From Planctomycetota bacterium (lineage in GTDB: Bacteria > Planctomycetota > UBA1135), in NCBI GenBank assembly GCA_008501825.1, contig QQUA01000005.1, forward strand, positions 1-64,000: a stretch of 64,000 bases of DNA, in the 5' to 3' direction. A program made the translations under genes and the position numbers. Below are positions 35,241-43,467 of the stretch, piece by piece (the stretch's first letter is position 1; each line of letters starts with the position of its first letter). The notes under the pieces are model-generated. The model searched no databases. It had not been told where the DNA came from and saw only the letters and a program-made list of their open reading frames with translations.

Positions 35241-36296
35241 ATGTTCAAACAGCTAGCTTTTCTTAGTGGTTACGTGGCGTTGGCCTGGTCCCTCATGGGA
35301 GCTCCTGCCGGCGCCGTTCCGCAGTGATGCCCTCCCGGTGCCGGCGGTCCGTCGGCTTCGGTTCCTTACGCAGGCCCTGGTGACACCACCGGACCTGGCG
35401 CGGGAGCCGCTGGGACAGCACCCAGCTCTCCGACCAGCCCTTCCAGCCCCGCGGCTACCGGTGCTCGCGGTGCTCCCGGGGTGGCGACCACTCCTGGCAT
35501 CCCCGGTGTTGCCGGAACCGGAGGCTACGCGCCTCGAATCGCCATCACCCGGCAAAAGACCAGCCGCCGCTTGCTGAAAATCCGTTGGGATTACCCGGTC
35601 TACAAGCCGGAACAGCCGGAATCCACCAACGATACGGTGGCCGAAATGGTGCGCTCGGCTTTGCCCAGGGAAGAAGCCTTCCGTTTCCTATCCGGGAACG
35701 ATCCAAGGCCTTTGCTGGTTGTGCGCGAGTGCAATTTCTGCGTCGGTACCGGCGCAGCCTTGCTCAGCAAGAGCCAGGACAACGATCGCACCATCTTGTT
35801 GACCCGGTGGTTCCATTGCCTCAAGCTGCCCACCGATACCCTGGCACCGGATCATCCTTTCCGAAACGTATTCGAAAAGGAAAATCCCTGCCACTTATTC
35901 TTGGCCAGCGCTGACGGAAGTTCCTTCATTCCCCTGTCCGGGGCCCAAAGCCAGTCGGACTTGTGGGATGCCATGAACGCCATCTTGAAGGTCGAATACA
36001 AGAAGGATCCGGATCGCGCGGTGAAGGACTTGATGAAGCTTCTGGCTCACCTCGACCATTTGGACAGCATGCTGGACACCGTTCAGGAGCAGTACGAAGA
36101 AGAAGTCGAGAAGCGCGGACCGAAGTCCAAGAAGCTGAATCGGTACAAGAAAAACATGGCCAAACTTGAAAAGGATAAGGAAAAGGCCATGGAGAAGGAA
36201 AAAGACCTTGGTGAATTGGAGCTCCGCCCTGAAGTCGTGGAGAGAAAGACCAAGGAACAAACCGAAGAAGAGAAAGTCGCTTCCGCATCTCTGTAG
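35241..36296 (+). CDS. Candidate secreted selenoprotein, or gene split by an in-frame TGA
   Basis: Read through the TGA at 35325-35327, this frame encodes 351 residues: a signal peptide (1 to about 24, MFKQLAFLSGYVALAWSLMG), residue 29 (TGA) next to Cys30, a Gly/Pro/Ser/Ala-rich linker (31 to about 95), a domain with CNFC at 164-167 in LLVVRECNFCVGTG (thioredoxin-like in pattern), and a Lys/Glu-rich helical tail (about 280-351). Both sides of the TGA are in the same frame. A hairpin starting 8 bases after the TGA carries a GGUC-starting loop with the spacing of bacterial SECIS elements, so selenocysteine is plausible. The alternatives are a nonsense mutation, a sequencing error, or a separate downstream start (GTG 35481). 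No SD precedes the ATG. Selenium genes are not in the window. Confidence 0.55.
35325..35361 (+). promoter_or_regulatory. TGA with SECIS-like hairpin
   Basis: After the TGA (35325-35327) there is an upper stem of GCCGGC (35340-35345) with GTCGGC (35351-35356), 6 bp including one G-U, closed by the loop GGTCC (35346-35350). A lower 4-bp stem (35335-35338 with 35358-35361) follows a single U-U mismatch. The loop begins 18 bases after the TGA. In the E. coli fdhF SECIS the GGUC also begins 18 bases after its UGA, and guanine at the loop start is required for SelB binding. Confidence 0.5.
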
Positions 36297-36315
36297 CTTT
36301 CCTTTTCTTGGTTTT

Positions 36316-36353
36316 AGGGGTCGCCAGCCGAATTGCTTGCGACCCCTCTTTTC
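36316..36353 (+). terminator. Intrinsic terminator
   Basis: A 9-bp stem pairs AGGGGTCGC (36316-36324) with GCGACCCCT (36339-36347), followed by CTTTTC. It lies 20 bases after the stop at 36296 and ends the candidate selenoprotein transcript. Confidence 0.85.
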
Positions 36354-36414
36354 TTGCTGGAGTTCTACCGAAACCAGCCAAGCTCCTGTCTCCTCTTGAT
36401 CACCAGGCAAGGGC

Positions 36415-37632
36415 ATGAAACCCCTGACCTTGGCCGTTCTCGGCATCCTGCTTTCGTTGACTTCTCCTGCCTTGGCTCAAAAGAGCAAGAAAGATTGGAG
36501 GGTCGATCCTTACACTTTGAACGATTCGGAAGCCCGGAAAAAGGCGGGCTACGTTACTTTCGATCCTAAAGCATGGGGGGACGGGCACGGGCCCCGGGCG
36601 ATTCGCCAGCAATTGGGCGACATTCAGATGTTGTGGGTGGAAACGGCCCATTTTCGAATCGCTTCCAGCCTTCCGGCTTATTCCCTGTCCAATGATCGAA
36701 AAGAGCGAGATAAGATCCGCAAGGAACTCGCCCAGCTCGAGCAGCGTCTTCCGAATCTGGTGGCCAAAAAGGTGCGCAAACTGGATCCTTGGTTGCGCTT
36801 GCATTTGATCGCCATGCGGTTGGAGAACTTCTATCAGGAATTCCAAGACCGTCTTGGCGTCAGCGATCAAGACTTTCCGACCAAAGCCGGCACGCTAGTG
36901 AACAACCGTTATATGGGGCAAGGTCCTTATTTGGGGCAGCAGGAAAAATTTACCGTCATGATCACTGCCAAGGCTTCCACCATGGTGCGCTACACCAGTA
37001 CCTTCTGCGGTTGGAGCTTGGAAGTGCCCAAGCGGCACAACTTCGTCCGAACCGGAAGCTTGTTTTTCGGCACCTCGATCGAGTTTTCCGACGGCGCCAT
37101 GAAAAAAGATACGGCGCTGCATTGCCATTTGATCTTTAACGTTAGCCACAACATCCTGAACGCCTACCGCTACTACGGCCATGAGATCCCCTTGTGGTAT
37201 ACCGAGGGCATGGCTCACTGGTTTGCCCGAAACGTATCTCCCGAGTACAACGATTTCAGTCAAGTCGAGGAGTACGGGGCAGACACTCGGGCGACTTGGA
37301 ATTGGCCGCCCAAAGTGTACGGGCGAGCCAAATTCGAAGTTTATCCTGCGTCCTCCAAGGTTTTCAGATGGGACAACTTCGACGACATGAAATTTACCGA
37401 CCACATGATCATCTGGTCCCGTTGTGATTATCTCATGAGCTTAGGGAACGAGAAGTTCGCCGCGTTCATGAATCGAATGAAAGATCCCATTCGAACCGAC
37501 GGCACTTTGCCGACGGCGGCGGAAGTCTTTACTCGGCATGACGAAGCCTTCCAGGCGGCCTGGAAACTGACTCCGGAAGAATTCGACACCCAGTGGCGCG
37601 AGTGGGTCCTGGGTCATTACCCGAAGAAATAG
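36415..37632 (+). CDS. Exported protein, possible degenerate peptidase-MA-like fold
   Basis: A 405-residue protein; signal peptide MKPLTLAVLGILLSLTSPALAQ. The phrase IPLWYTEGMAHWFARNVS at about residues 253-270 resembles the glutamate-bearing helix of gluzincin peptidases of the peptidase-MA type. The expected HExxH upstream is replaced by LHCHLIFNVSHNIL, which has histidines but no Glu, so catalysis is doubtful. It starts after the terminator of the previous gene and is convergent with a PHP gene 20 bases away. Planctomycete genomes carry many such DUF1570-like proteins. Function unknown. Confidence 0.7.
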   Translation: MKPLTLAVLGILLSLTSPALAQKSKKDWRVDPYTLNDSEARKKAGYVTFDPKAWGDGHGPRAIRQQLGDIQMLWVETAHFRIASSLPAYSLSNDRKERDKIRKELAQLEQRLPNLVAKKVRKLDPWLRLHLIAMRLENFYQEFQDRLGVSDQDFPTKAGTLVNNRYMGQGPYLGQQEKFTVMITAKASTMVRYTSTFCGWSLEVPKRHNFVRTGSLFFGTSIEFSDGAMKKDTALHCHLIFNVSHNILNAYRYYGHEIPLWYTEGMAHWFARNVSPEYNDFSQVEEYGADTRATWNWPPKVYGRAKFEVYPASSKVFRWDNFDDMKFTDHMIIWSRCDYLMSLGNEKFAAFMNRMKDPIRTDGTLPTAAEVFTRHDEAFQAAWKLTPEEFDTQWREWVLGHYPKK

Positions 37633-37651
37633 CCGGTCATGAACAAGGCGT

Positions 37652-38872
37652 TCATGGGCGCGCCGGCTGCAGCCAGGCGCACTCACGATCGCCTTTGGCG
37701 TAAGGATTGGGGTGGGCCTTGGTGGATTCAATCTTGGCCCGGACGTAAAGCTCGTCGCCTTTAAATGCGTATTCGACCTGCCTGCCTTTTACGGTGGCCA
37801 AGATTTCTCCTGCTGGACCCCACTCGGTTCCTCGCCGGCGGCAGCCGATGAAGGTGGTCGTGTATTCGATACCCTCTTCCGCCTCGATCCAAATGCGGTA
37901 GTGGCTTTCTTCTATGCGGAAGTCCTGCAATCGAACTCCACTGGAAGCATAAAATTCGCCGGCGTTCAAAGCTTTCACGATCGAGTTGGCATTGAGTTTG
38001 TCACTCCGGACCCATACCCATCCCCTGCCCGGATTCGCCACTCCTTCTCCGTGATAGTGGTGAGCGTCGTCGGTGGCCAAACCGTAAAGCAAGGGCAACC
38101 CGCTTTGAAGCCGCAATTTCAGGGCTTGATCCCAAAGCTGCTCGCAACTCGGATGCTTGGCGTCTCCGTAATTGCGCACTCCGCGGTGGCCGTTGTAGAC
38201 CTCGAAGTAGGATTCTTCCCGGAGTTGGGCCAGTTGTTCCGCTCCCAAAGCCCAACCGAAGTTGGGATGATTCACGTGGGCTAGCACCGGCCGGCGGTGT
38301 TTGCGGCCGTGTTCGGCAATGGCCCTTAAGTTGTTTTGCAAGGTTTCGAGCAGACTGTTGCCATGCTGCGGCGGAATCAGGGATTCCAAATTAAGTGCAT
38401 TGATGTGGACCGGTTTGCCTTTGAAATCGTCGGTGACTTCTTCCCCTTCTACCAGGACGAAGCGATTCTTCTCCTCGAAGCGGCGGCGTAACTCCGGCAA
38501 GGTTTGCAGCCGCATTTCACGGCCTTCGGTGCCATCCTTGCGTCTGGCAGACCGTACCTGAACCGCTTTCCCGAATTGGGCTTGCAAGGCTTCGAGGCGC
38601 TTTGAGGTCAAGCGGCTTCGTTCCTGGTCGCTGACCGGGAACCACTTCTCTCCCCGGGAGAGGATGTTGTGATCCGACAAGACCAGAAAGTGATAACCCT
38701 GTTCCTTGTACCAGGCCGCCACCGCCTCCGGGGCCTGATCGCCGTCACTCCAAAGTGTGTGGGTGTGGGTGTTGCCTTTCCACCAGCGGGCCTTGGTTGC
38801 CGGGGAGGCCGGATCGGGGGCGGAGGCCAAACCGAGCGCCAGGGCGAAGAACAGGGCGGGGATCTTCCACAT
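37652..38872 (-). CDS. Exported PHP-domain metal hydrolase
   Basis: A 406-residue protein. It has a signal peptide (MWKIPALFFALALGLASA), then KGNTHTHTLWSDGD (HTH at about 36-38) and FLVLSDHN, the first two metal motifs of the PHP (polymerase and histidinol phosphatase) fold. Further ligands lie in VEGEEVTDDF, ALNLES, PVLAHVNHPNFGW and LYGLATDDAHHYHG. The ATG at 38872 is preferred to a GTG at 38875. PHP proteins with signal peptides are probably phosphoesterases or glycosidic-bond enzymes. Divergent from the ThuA gene 68 bases away. Confidence 0.85.
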   Translation of the reverse strand: MWKIPALFFALALGLASAPDPASPATKARWWKGNTHTHTLWSDGDQAPEAVAAWYKEQGYHFLVLSDHNILSRGEKWFPVSDQERSRLTSKRLEALQAQFGKAVQVRSARRKDGTEGREMRLQTLPELRRRFEEKNRFVLVEGEEVTDDFKGKPVHINALNLESLIPPQHGNSLLETLQNNLRAIAEHGRKHRRPVLAHVNHPNFGWALGAEQLAQLREESYFEVYNGHRGVRNYGDAKHPSCEQLWDQALKLRLQSGLPLLYGLATDDAHHYHGEGVANPGRGWVWVRSDKLNANSIVKALNAGEFYASSGVRLQDFRIEESHYRIWIEAEEGIEYTTTFIGCRRRGTEWGPAGEILATVKGRQVEYAFKGDELYVRAKIESTKAHPNPYAKGDRECAWLQPARP

Positions 38873-38940
38873 CACCCTTGCAGGATAACCCGCCCCGAAA
38901 TCGATTTTCCGCCTTACAATCGCCCCGGGAGATGGTGAAA

Positions 38941-40935
38941 ATGCTCGTTGCCAACCTTTGTTTCTTTGCCTTGGCTTCCTTGGCGGTAGGCTCGCTGGAC
39001 GAGCCTCAGAGTCCCCAGGAACCGATCACCGCCCTCATCGTCAGTGGGGCGAACAACCATGATTGGGAATGGACTACTCCTTCCCTGCAGGGAATTTTGG
39101 AGGAAAGCGGCAAGTTCAAAGTCGATGTGACTTACGAGCCGGCCAAAACCCTGGCGGACGCCGAGACTTTGGCTCGATATCAAGTATTGGTCTTGGACTA
39201 CAACGGCCCTCGATGGGGGGAGGCGGCGGAAAAGAATTTCCTGAATGCAGTAGCCAACGGCACCGGCGTTTCCGTGATTCACGCCGCCAACAATGCATTT
39301 CCCGGTTGGGAGGAGTACGAAAAAATGGTAGCCCTTTGCTGGCGCAAGGGAACCGGACACGGTCGATTCCATCCCTTCGACATTCGTTTGGAGGATCGAA
39401 ATCATCCGATTACCCGAGACTTGCCACCGATTCGGCGTCATCCCGACGAGCTTTATCATCGCTTGGTGCGCATGCACGATGCTCCCTATCGTGTATTGGC
39501 CAGTGCCTATTCTTCCTTGGGCAGCGGCGGCACCGGTCAGTCGGAGCCGATGATCCTGATCAAGAAGTACGGTAAGGGCCGGGTTTTCCACACTCCTTTG
39601 GGGCACGTGTGGAAGGGCGTCAAGTCCTCCAGGGTTAGTCATCAAAGCCCTTATTTCCGTGAAATCGTGGTTCGCGGATCGGAATGGGCTGCCACCGGCA
39701 ACGTGACTCCATACGCCGTCAGCAACCAGTTGAGCCCAGGAGAAGCTCGGGACGGTTGGACCCTGTTGTTTGACGGCCAGGATCCCTCTTCTTGGAGGGG
39801 GTACCAGAAAGACGGCTTTCCAGGGCAAGGCTGGTCGGTCAAAGATGGCTGCCTGCACCACGCCAAAGGTGGCGGCGGAGGCGATTTGATCAGCGTGGGG
39901 CAGTATCGTGATTTTGACTTCCAGTTCGACTGGAAGGTGGCGGAAGGCGCCAATTCCGGAGTCATGTACCGGGTCGCCGAATCGGCCGGTACCACCTGGC
40001 AGACCGGTCCGGAATATCAGGTCTTGGATGACGGTTTATTCCAAAAGCTGAATCCGAAAAATTCAGCCGGAGCTTTGTACGCGCTGTACGCGCCCAAAAA
40101 CAAGGTTCTTAAGCCGGCTGGAGAATTCAATCATGGACGCATCCGGCTGCAGGATCGCCGGCTTGAGCATTGGTTGAACGGTATTCAAGTCGTTTCCTGT
40201 CGTTTAGGAAGTCCGGAATGGAATGCCCTGGTCGAAGCTAGCAAATTCAAAGCCTATCCGGGATTCGGCTTGCAAGAAATCGGTCATTTGGCCTTGCAAG
40301 ATCACGGCGATGAAGTTTGGTATCGCAACTTGAAAATCAAGGATTTGTCGGCGCCGAATCCCGGTGAGATCGAGCTTTTCAACGGCAGGAATCTAAGTGG
40401 TTGGGAAGGTTATCATCGGGACGGAGCGGCCACCGAGGATGTTTGGCGGGTGGAAGACGGCATTCTCATTTGCAAGGGATCCCCGGCTGGATATCTATAC
40501 ACCCAACGTGAGTTCAAAAACTTCGTGTTGAGCTTGCAATGGCGGTTCAATCCGGTAACCAAGCAAGCCGGAAACTCCGGAGTCTTGATGCGGATGACCG
40601 GGGAGCACAAGGTTTGGCCGCGCAGCATCGAGGCGCAACTGCACTCGGGTAACGCCGGCGACTTTTGGCTGATCGGCGGTTATCCGGCCAAAGGAAATGA
40701 AAGCCGAACCCGGGGACGCAACATTCGCAAAACGGTTGGAAACGAAAATCCCGTGGGCGAATGGAATCAGTACGAAATTACCGTCCGCGGCGGTCAAGTC
40801 ATCCTGCGGGTCAACGATCAAGTGTTGAACGAAGTCACCGGAGCTGAAGTCGTCCCCGGCAAAATCTGTTTGCAATCTGAAGGGGTGGAGATTCAATTCC
40901 GGAACATTCGCTTACGGCCACTGCCGGAAAAATAG
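38941..40935 (+). CDS. ThuA-like domain fused to two DUF1080 domains
   Basis: A 664-residue protein with a signal peptide (MLVANLCFFALASLAVG). Residues about 28-260 form a ThuA-like trehalose-utilisation domain (ALIVSGANNHDWEWTTPSL, VIHAANNAFPGW). Two DUF1080 (3-keto-disaccharide hydrolase) domains follow: about 270-455 (GWTLLFDGQDPSSWRG, VMYRVAESAGTTWQTGPEYQVLDD) and about 465-660 (IELFNGRNLSGWEGYHRDG). These act on 3-keto sugars made by Gfo/Idh dehydrogenases. CGGGAG about 9 bases before the ATG at 38941 selects that start over the ATG at 38932. Acts outside or in the periplasm. Confidence 0.9.
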   Translation: MLVANLCFFALASLAVGSLDEPQSPQEPITALIVSGANNHDWEWTTPSLQGILEESGKFKVDVTYEPAKTLADAETLARYQVLVLDYNGPRWGEAAEKNFLNAVANGTGVSVIHAANNAFPGWEEYEKMVALCWRKGTGHGRFHPFDIRLEDRNHPITRDLPPIRRHPDELYHRLVRMHDAPYRVLASAYSSLGSGGTGQSEPMILIKKYGKGRVFHTPLGHVWKGVKSSRVSHQSPYFREIVVRGSEWAATGNVTPYAVSNQLSPGEARDGWTLLFDGQDPSSWRGYQKDGFPGQGWSVKDGCLHHAKGGGGGDLISVGQYRDFDFQFDWKVAEGANSGVMYRVAESAGTTWQTGPEYQVLDDGLFQKLNPKNSAGALYALYAPKNKVLKPAGEFNHGRIRLQDRRLEHWLNGIQVVSCRLGSPEWNALVEASKFKAYPGFGLQEIGHLALQDHGDEVWYRNLKIKDLSAPNPGEIELFNGRNLSGWEGYHRDGAATEDVWRVEDGILICKGSPAGYLYTQREFKNFVLSLQWRFNPVTKQAGNSGVLMRMTGEHKVWPRSIEAQLHSGNAGDFWLIGGYPAKGNESRTRGRNIRKTVGNENPVGEWNQYEITVRGGQVILRVNDQVLNEVTGAEVVPGKICLQSEGVEIQFRNIRLRPLPEK

Positions 40936-40968
40936 CCGCCATTGCCGCTACGTAAGGGGAAGCTTTCT

Positions 40969-41691
40969 TTAAGCCTTTCCCTTCTCGGCTCGGTTCAGTT
41001 CCTGGGGGACGTCGGTAATCAATCCCTTCGCTCCCCAGGCGATCAACTGTTTAGCTCGCGAAATATCGTTGACGGTCCAAACCCAAGGGATCAAACCCTC
41101 TTGAATGGCGGCTTGCAAAGTTTCTCGATCCGTAATTTCATTGTCGAAGGCGATCCAAAAGGTCGGAAGTTGCAAAGCTAAACGAATGCCCTCCTGCGGC
41201 CGTTCGGCAACCGGCATCAATCGAAGCTTGGAACAATATCGGCGGGCGTCTTCCAGCACTTGGGCGTGCTCGCTGGCGATGAAATGGTGTTCCCAAGCCT
41301 TTCTGCGGCACAAGAGTTCGGCGACGTCGGCGCCGATTCCGGCGGGCTTCACTTCCACCATGACCCCGGCGCCGCGCTTCTCGGCGAACTCCAAAACTTC
41401 TTCCAAAGTTGGAATGCCCTGATCCAGGAAGCGGTCTTGGAATTTCGCCGGATAGCCGGCGTGCAATGGCTTCAAGTCAGCGAAGTCGAGTTCGGAAACC
41501 AGGCCGTGGCCGTTGGTGGTTCGCTGCAGGTCGCGGTCGTGGATCGCCACCAAAACTCCGTCGCGGCTGCGGTGAACGTCCACCTCGACGAAATCCACTT
41601 CCGCAAGCTGCAAAGCTGCCTCCACCGCGGCCAGGGTATTTTCCGGAGCGAGGCTGGAGCATCCCCGGTGGGCAATCAGTTGGACGGTCAT
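40969..41691 (-). CDS. Glycerophosphodiester phosphodiesterase
   Basis: A 240-residue cytoplasmic GDPD with no signal peptide. The catalytic HRG and Glu-Asn pair lie in IAHRGCSSLAPENT (7-20), the acid cluster in VEVDVHRSRDGVLVAIHD and VEVKPAG, and the fold ends with the FWIAFDNEITDRE and WVWTVNDISRAKQLI segments. It hydrolyses glycerophosphodiesters to glycerol-3-phosphate and an alcohol. Length is normal. It is convergent with the ThuA gene and divergent from tpx. Confidence 0.93.
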   Translation of the reverse strand: MTVQLIAHRGCSSLAPENTLAAVEAALQLAEVDFVEVDVHRSRDGVLVAIHDRDLQRTTNGHGLVSELDFADLKPLHAGYPAKFQDRFLDQGIPTLEEVLEFAEKRGAGVMVEVKPAGIGADVAELLCRRKAWEHHFIASEHAQVLEDARRYCSKLRLMPVAERPQEGIRLALQLPTFWIAFDNEITDRETLQAAIQEGLIPWVWTVNDISRAKQLIAWGAKGLITDVPQELNRAEKGKA

Positions 41692-41839
41692 GGGGCCTGG
41701 GAAGGCGAAGGGGAGCGTTTCCCGGTGCTCAAATTAGGCTCAAGGAAGGAGGGAATGGCTGGAAGTCGGTGAAGTTTGAACCTAGAAAGGCCGGGCATGG
41801 CGGCGTGACCGCCCCCCCGAACAGGATTTGGAGCCAACC

Positions 41840-42349
41840 ATGGCTAGCATCACTCTAAAGGGAAACCCCATTCGCACCTCCGGTGAATTGCCGGCCGCCG
41901 GCGCAGTTGCCCCAAACTTCCAACTGGTGCGGCAAGACTTGTCCGAGTTGGAATTGACCGGTGTGAGCGGCAAGAAGGTGCTGAACATTTTCCCCAGCAT
42001 CGACACTCCGATTTGCGCCATCTCGGTGCGGCGCTTCAATCAGGTAGCCGGAAGTGCCGAGGGCGTCTCGGTGTTGAACATCTCCGCCGATCTTCCTTTC
42101 GCCGCCAAGCGCTTCTGCGGGGCGGAGGGCCTGGAAGGAGTCGAAACCCTGTCCTGCTACCGAAGCCACTTCGCCGATGATTACGGGGTGCGCATGGTCG
42201 ACGGACCGCTGGCCGGCTTGTGTGCCCGAGCAGTACTGGTGCTGGATGAGAAGAACCAGGTCATCCACGCCGAACTGGTACCGGAAATCGCTCAAGAGCC
42301 CGATTACGACGGGGCTTTACAGGCTCTCGGCCTGTCAGTCGGCGCCTAG
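41840..42349 (+). CDS. tpx: Thiol peroxidase
   Basis: A 169-residue atypical 2-Cys peroxiredoxin (Tpx) that reduces peroxides with thioredoxin. The peroxidatic Cys59 is in FPSIDTPICAISVRRF and the resolving Cys93 in FAAKRFCGAEGLEG, as in E. coli Tpx. A GGAG (41830-41833) lies 6 bases before the ATG at 41840. Cytoplasmic or periplasmic, as no signal peptide is seen. The small HMA-like gene begins 58 bases after it. Confidence 0.95.
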   Translation: MASITLKGNPIRTSGELPAAGAVAPNFQLVRQDLSELELTGVSGKKVLNIFPSIDTPICAISVRRFNQVAGSAEGVSVLNISADLPFAAKRFCGAEGLEGVETLSCYRSHFADDYGVRMVDGPLAGLCARAVLVLDEKNQVIHAELVPEIAQEPDYDGALQALGLSVGA

Positions 42350-42407
42350 CCTCAGCTTGCTCCTCGGATTTCGGTCACAGATCGCTTCCAGGCGGCGAAC
42401 TCGAAGC

Positions 42408-42737
42408 ATGACTCGGAATCTTTTAAGGCCCAGGTACTGGTTAGCGGCCCTGCTGGTGATCGCGGTTGCCGGCGTGATCCTGGGGCCGCCGACCTTGGGG
42501 GCGGATCCGCCCGGTAACTGGGTGGAGATGCGGGTCGAGGGCATCGAATGTGGCTTGATTTGCGCCCCGAAAGTACGGAGGCTGCTTCGCCAATTTCCCT
42601 GGATCGGAGAGGTCCAGGTCGATCATGCCCGAGACTGGGTCCGAGTCGAGCTCCTGCAGGAAGACGCCGAACTTCAACCCATGTTGGACGCTTTGAACGA
42701 TGCCGGATTTCCGGCTCGATTTTTGAATCCCGGTTAA
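42408..42737 (+). CDS. Small exported protein with heavy-metal-associated-like domain
   Basis: A 109-residue protein: signal-anchor (RYWLAALLVIAVAGVILG), then about 70 residues with the HMA-like pattern VEMRVEGIECGLICAPKVRRLLRQFPWI and a second strand VQVDHARDWVRVEL. The cysteines are CxxxC (CGLIC) rather than the usual CxxC, so metal binding is uncertain. The ATG at 42408 follows the thiol peroxidase stop. It is in the same direction as tpx and orn. A membrane-tethered metal or redox chaperone is possible. Confidence 0.6.
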   Translation: MTRNLLRPRYWLAALLVIAVAGVILGPPTLGADPPGNWVEMRVEGIECGLICAPKVRRLLRQFPWIGEVQVDHARDWVRVELLQEDAELQPMLDALNDAGFPARFLNPG

Positions 42738-42830
42738 TTGCCGGGGAAGGGCCAGCTTCGCTTTTTTAAGATTCGGTTTCGATCGCCTTGGCCTTGCCAG
42801 GAGCGGTCCCACCGGCACCCCTGGGATGGC

Positions 42831-43391
42831 ATGGCGCAGACGCGAAAAGAAAATTCCTTGGTTTGGATGGATTTGGAAATGACGGGGCTGGACCCGGAGA
42901 GGGAGCGGATCTTGGAAATCGCGGTCTTGCTCACCGACCAGGATTTGGAAGTGATCGCCGAAGGTCCTGAGCTGGTGATTTCCCAGCCGGAGGAGCTGTT
43001 GTCGGCCATGGACGCGTGGAACCAAGAACATCACGCCAGGTCCGGCCTGTTGGACCGGGTGCGGGCATCGAAGCTTTCCGAAACCCAGGCCGAAGACCAG
43101 GTGATGGCTTTTCTCGACCAATACACCGAGCCCAAGGTCGCACCATTGGCCGGCAACTCGGTGCATCACGACCGGCGGTTCCTGGCCCGCTACATGCCGC
43201 GCATTCACCAGCATTTGCACTATCGAATCGTTGACGTGACTACGGTGAAAGAACTGGCGCAGCGGTGGTATCCCGGAGTGGTCGAGGAGCGGCCGATGAA
43301 ACGCAACCAGCACCGGGCGATGGACGATATCCGGGAATCTTTGGATGAACTGCGCTTCTATCGCCGCAGGGTGTTCCGAATCAACGGCTAG
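42831..43391 (+). CDS. orn: Oligoribonuclease
   Basis: A 186-residue DEDDh exonuclease that degrades two- to five-base RNA to mononucleotides. Asp14 and Glu16 (WMDLEMTGLD), the downstream AGNSVHHDRRFLARYMP and HRAMDDIRESLDELRFYR complete the active site. The frame is open upstream, but MAQTRKENSLVW at 42831 is a normal Orn start. Length is typical. It shares a strand with tpx and the HMA-like gene. Confidence 0.95.
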   Translation: MAQTRKENSLVWMDLEMTGLDPERERILEIAVLLTDQDLEVIAEGPELVISQPEELLSAMDAWNQEHHARSGLLDRVRASKLSETQAEDQVMAFLDQYTEPKVAPLAGNSVHHDRRFLARYMPRIHQHLHYRIVDVTTVKELAQRWYPGVVEERPMKRNQHRAMDDIRESLDELRFYRRRVFRING

Positions 43392-43467
43392 GTCGGGCGG
43401 GGTCTTCGAGGAGCCGGTCTAGAATGGGTTGACGGTGTTCATCCGTCCCTTCGATCCCCGCGAATTC

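Noticed and set aside
35481-36296. Separate gene starting at the GTG at 35481
   Set aside because: It would begin in the middle of the Gly/Pro linker without a ribosome site, while the same frame carries a signal peptide just upstream; kept only as an alternative.
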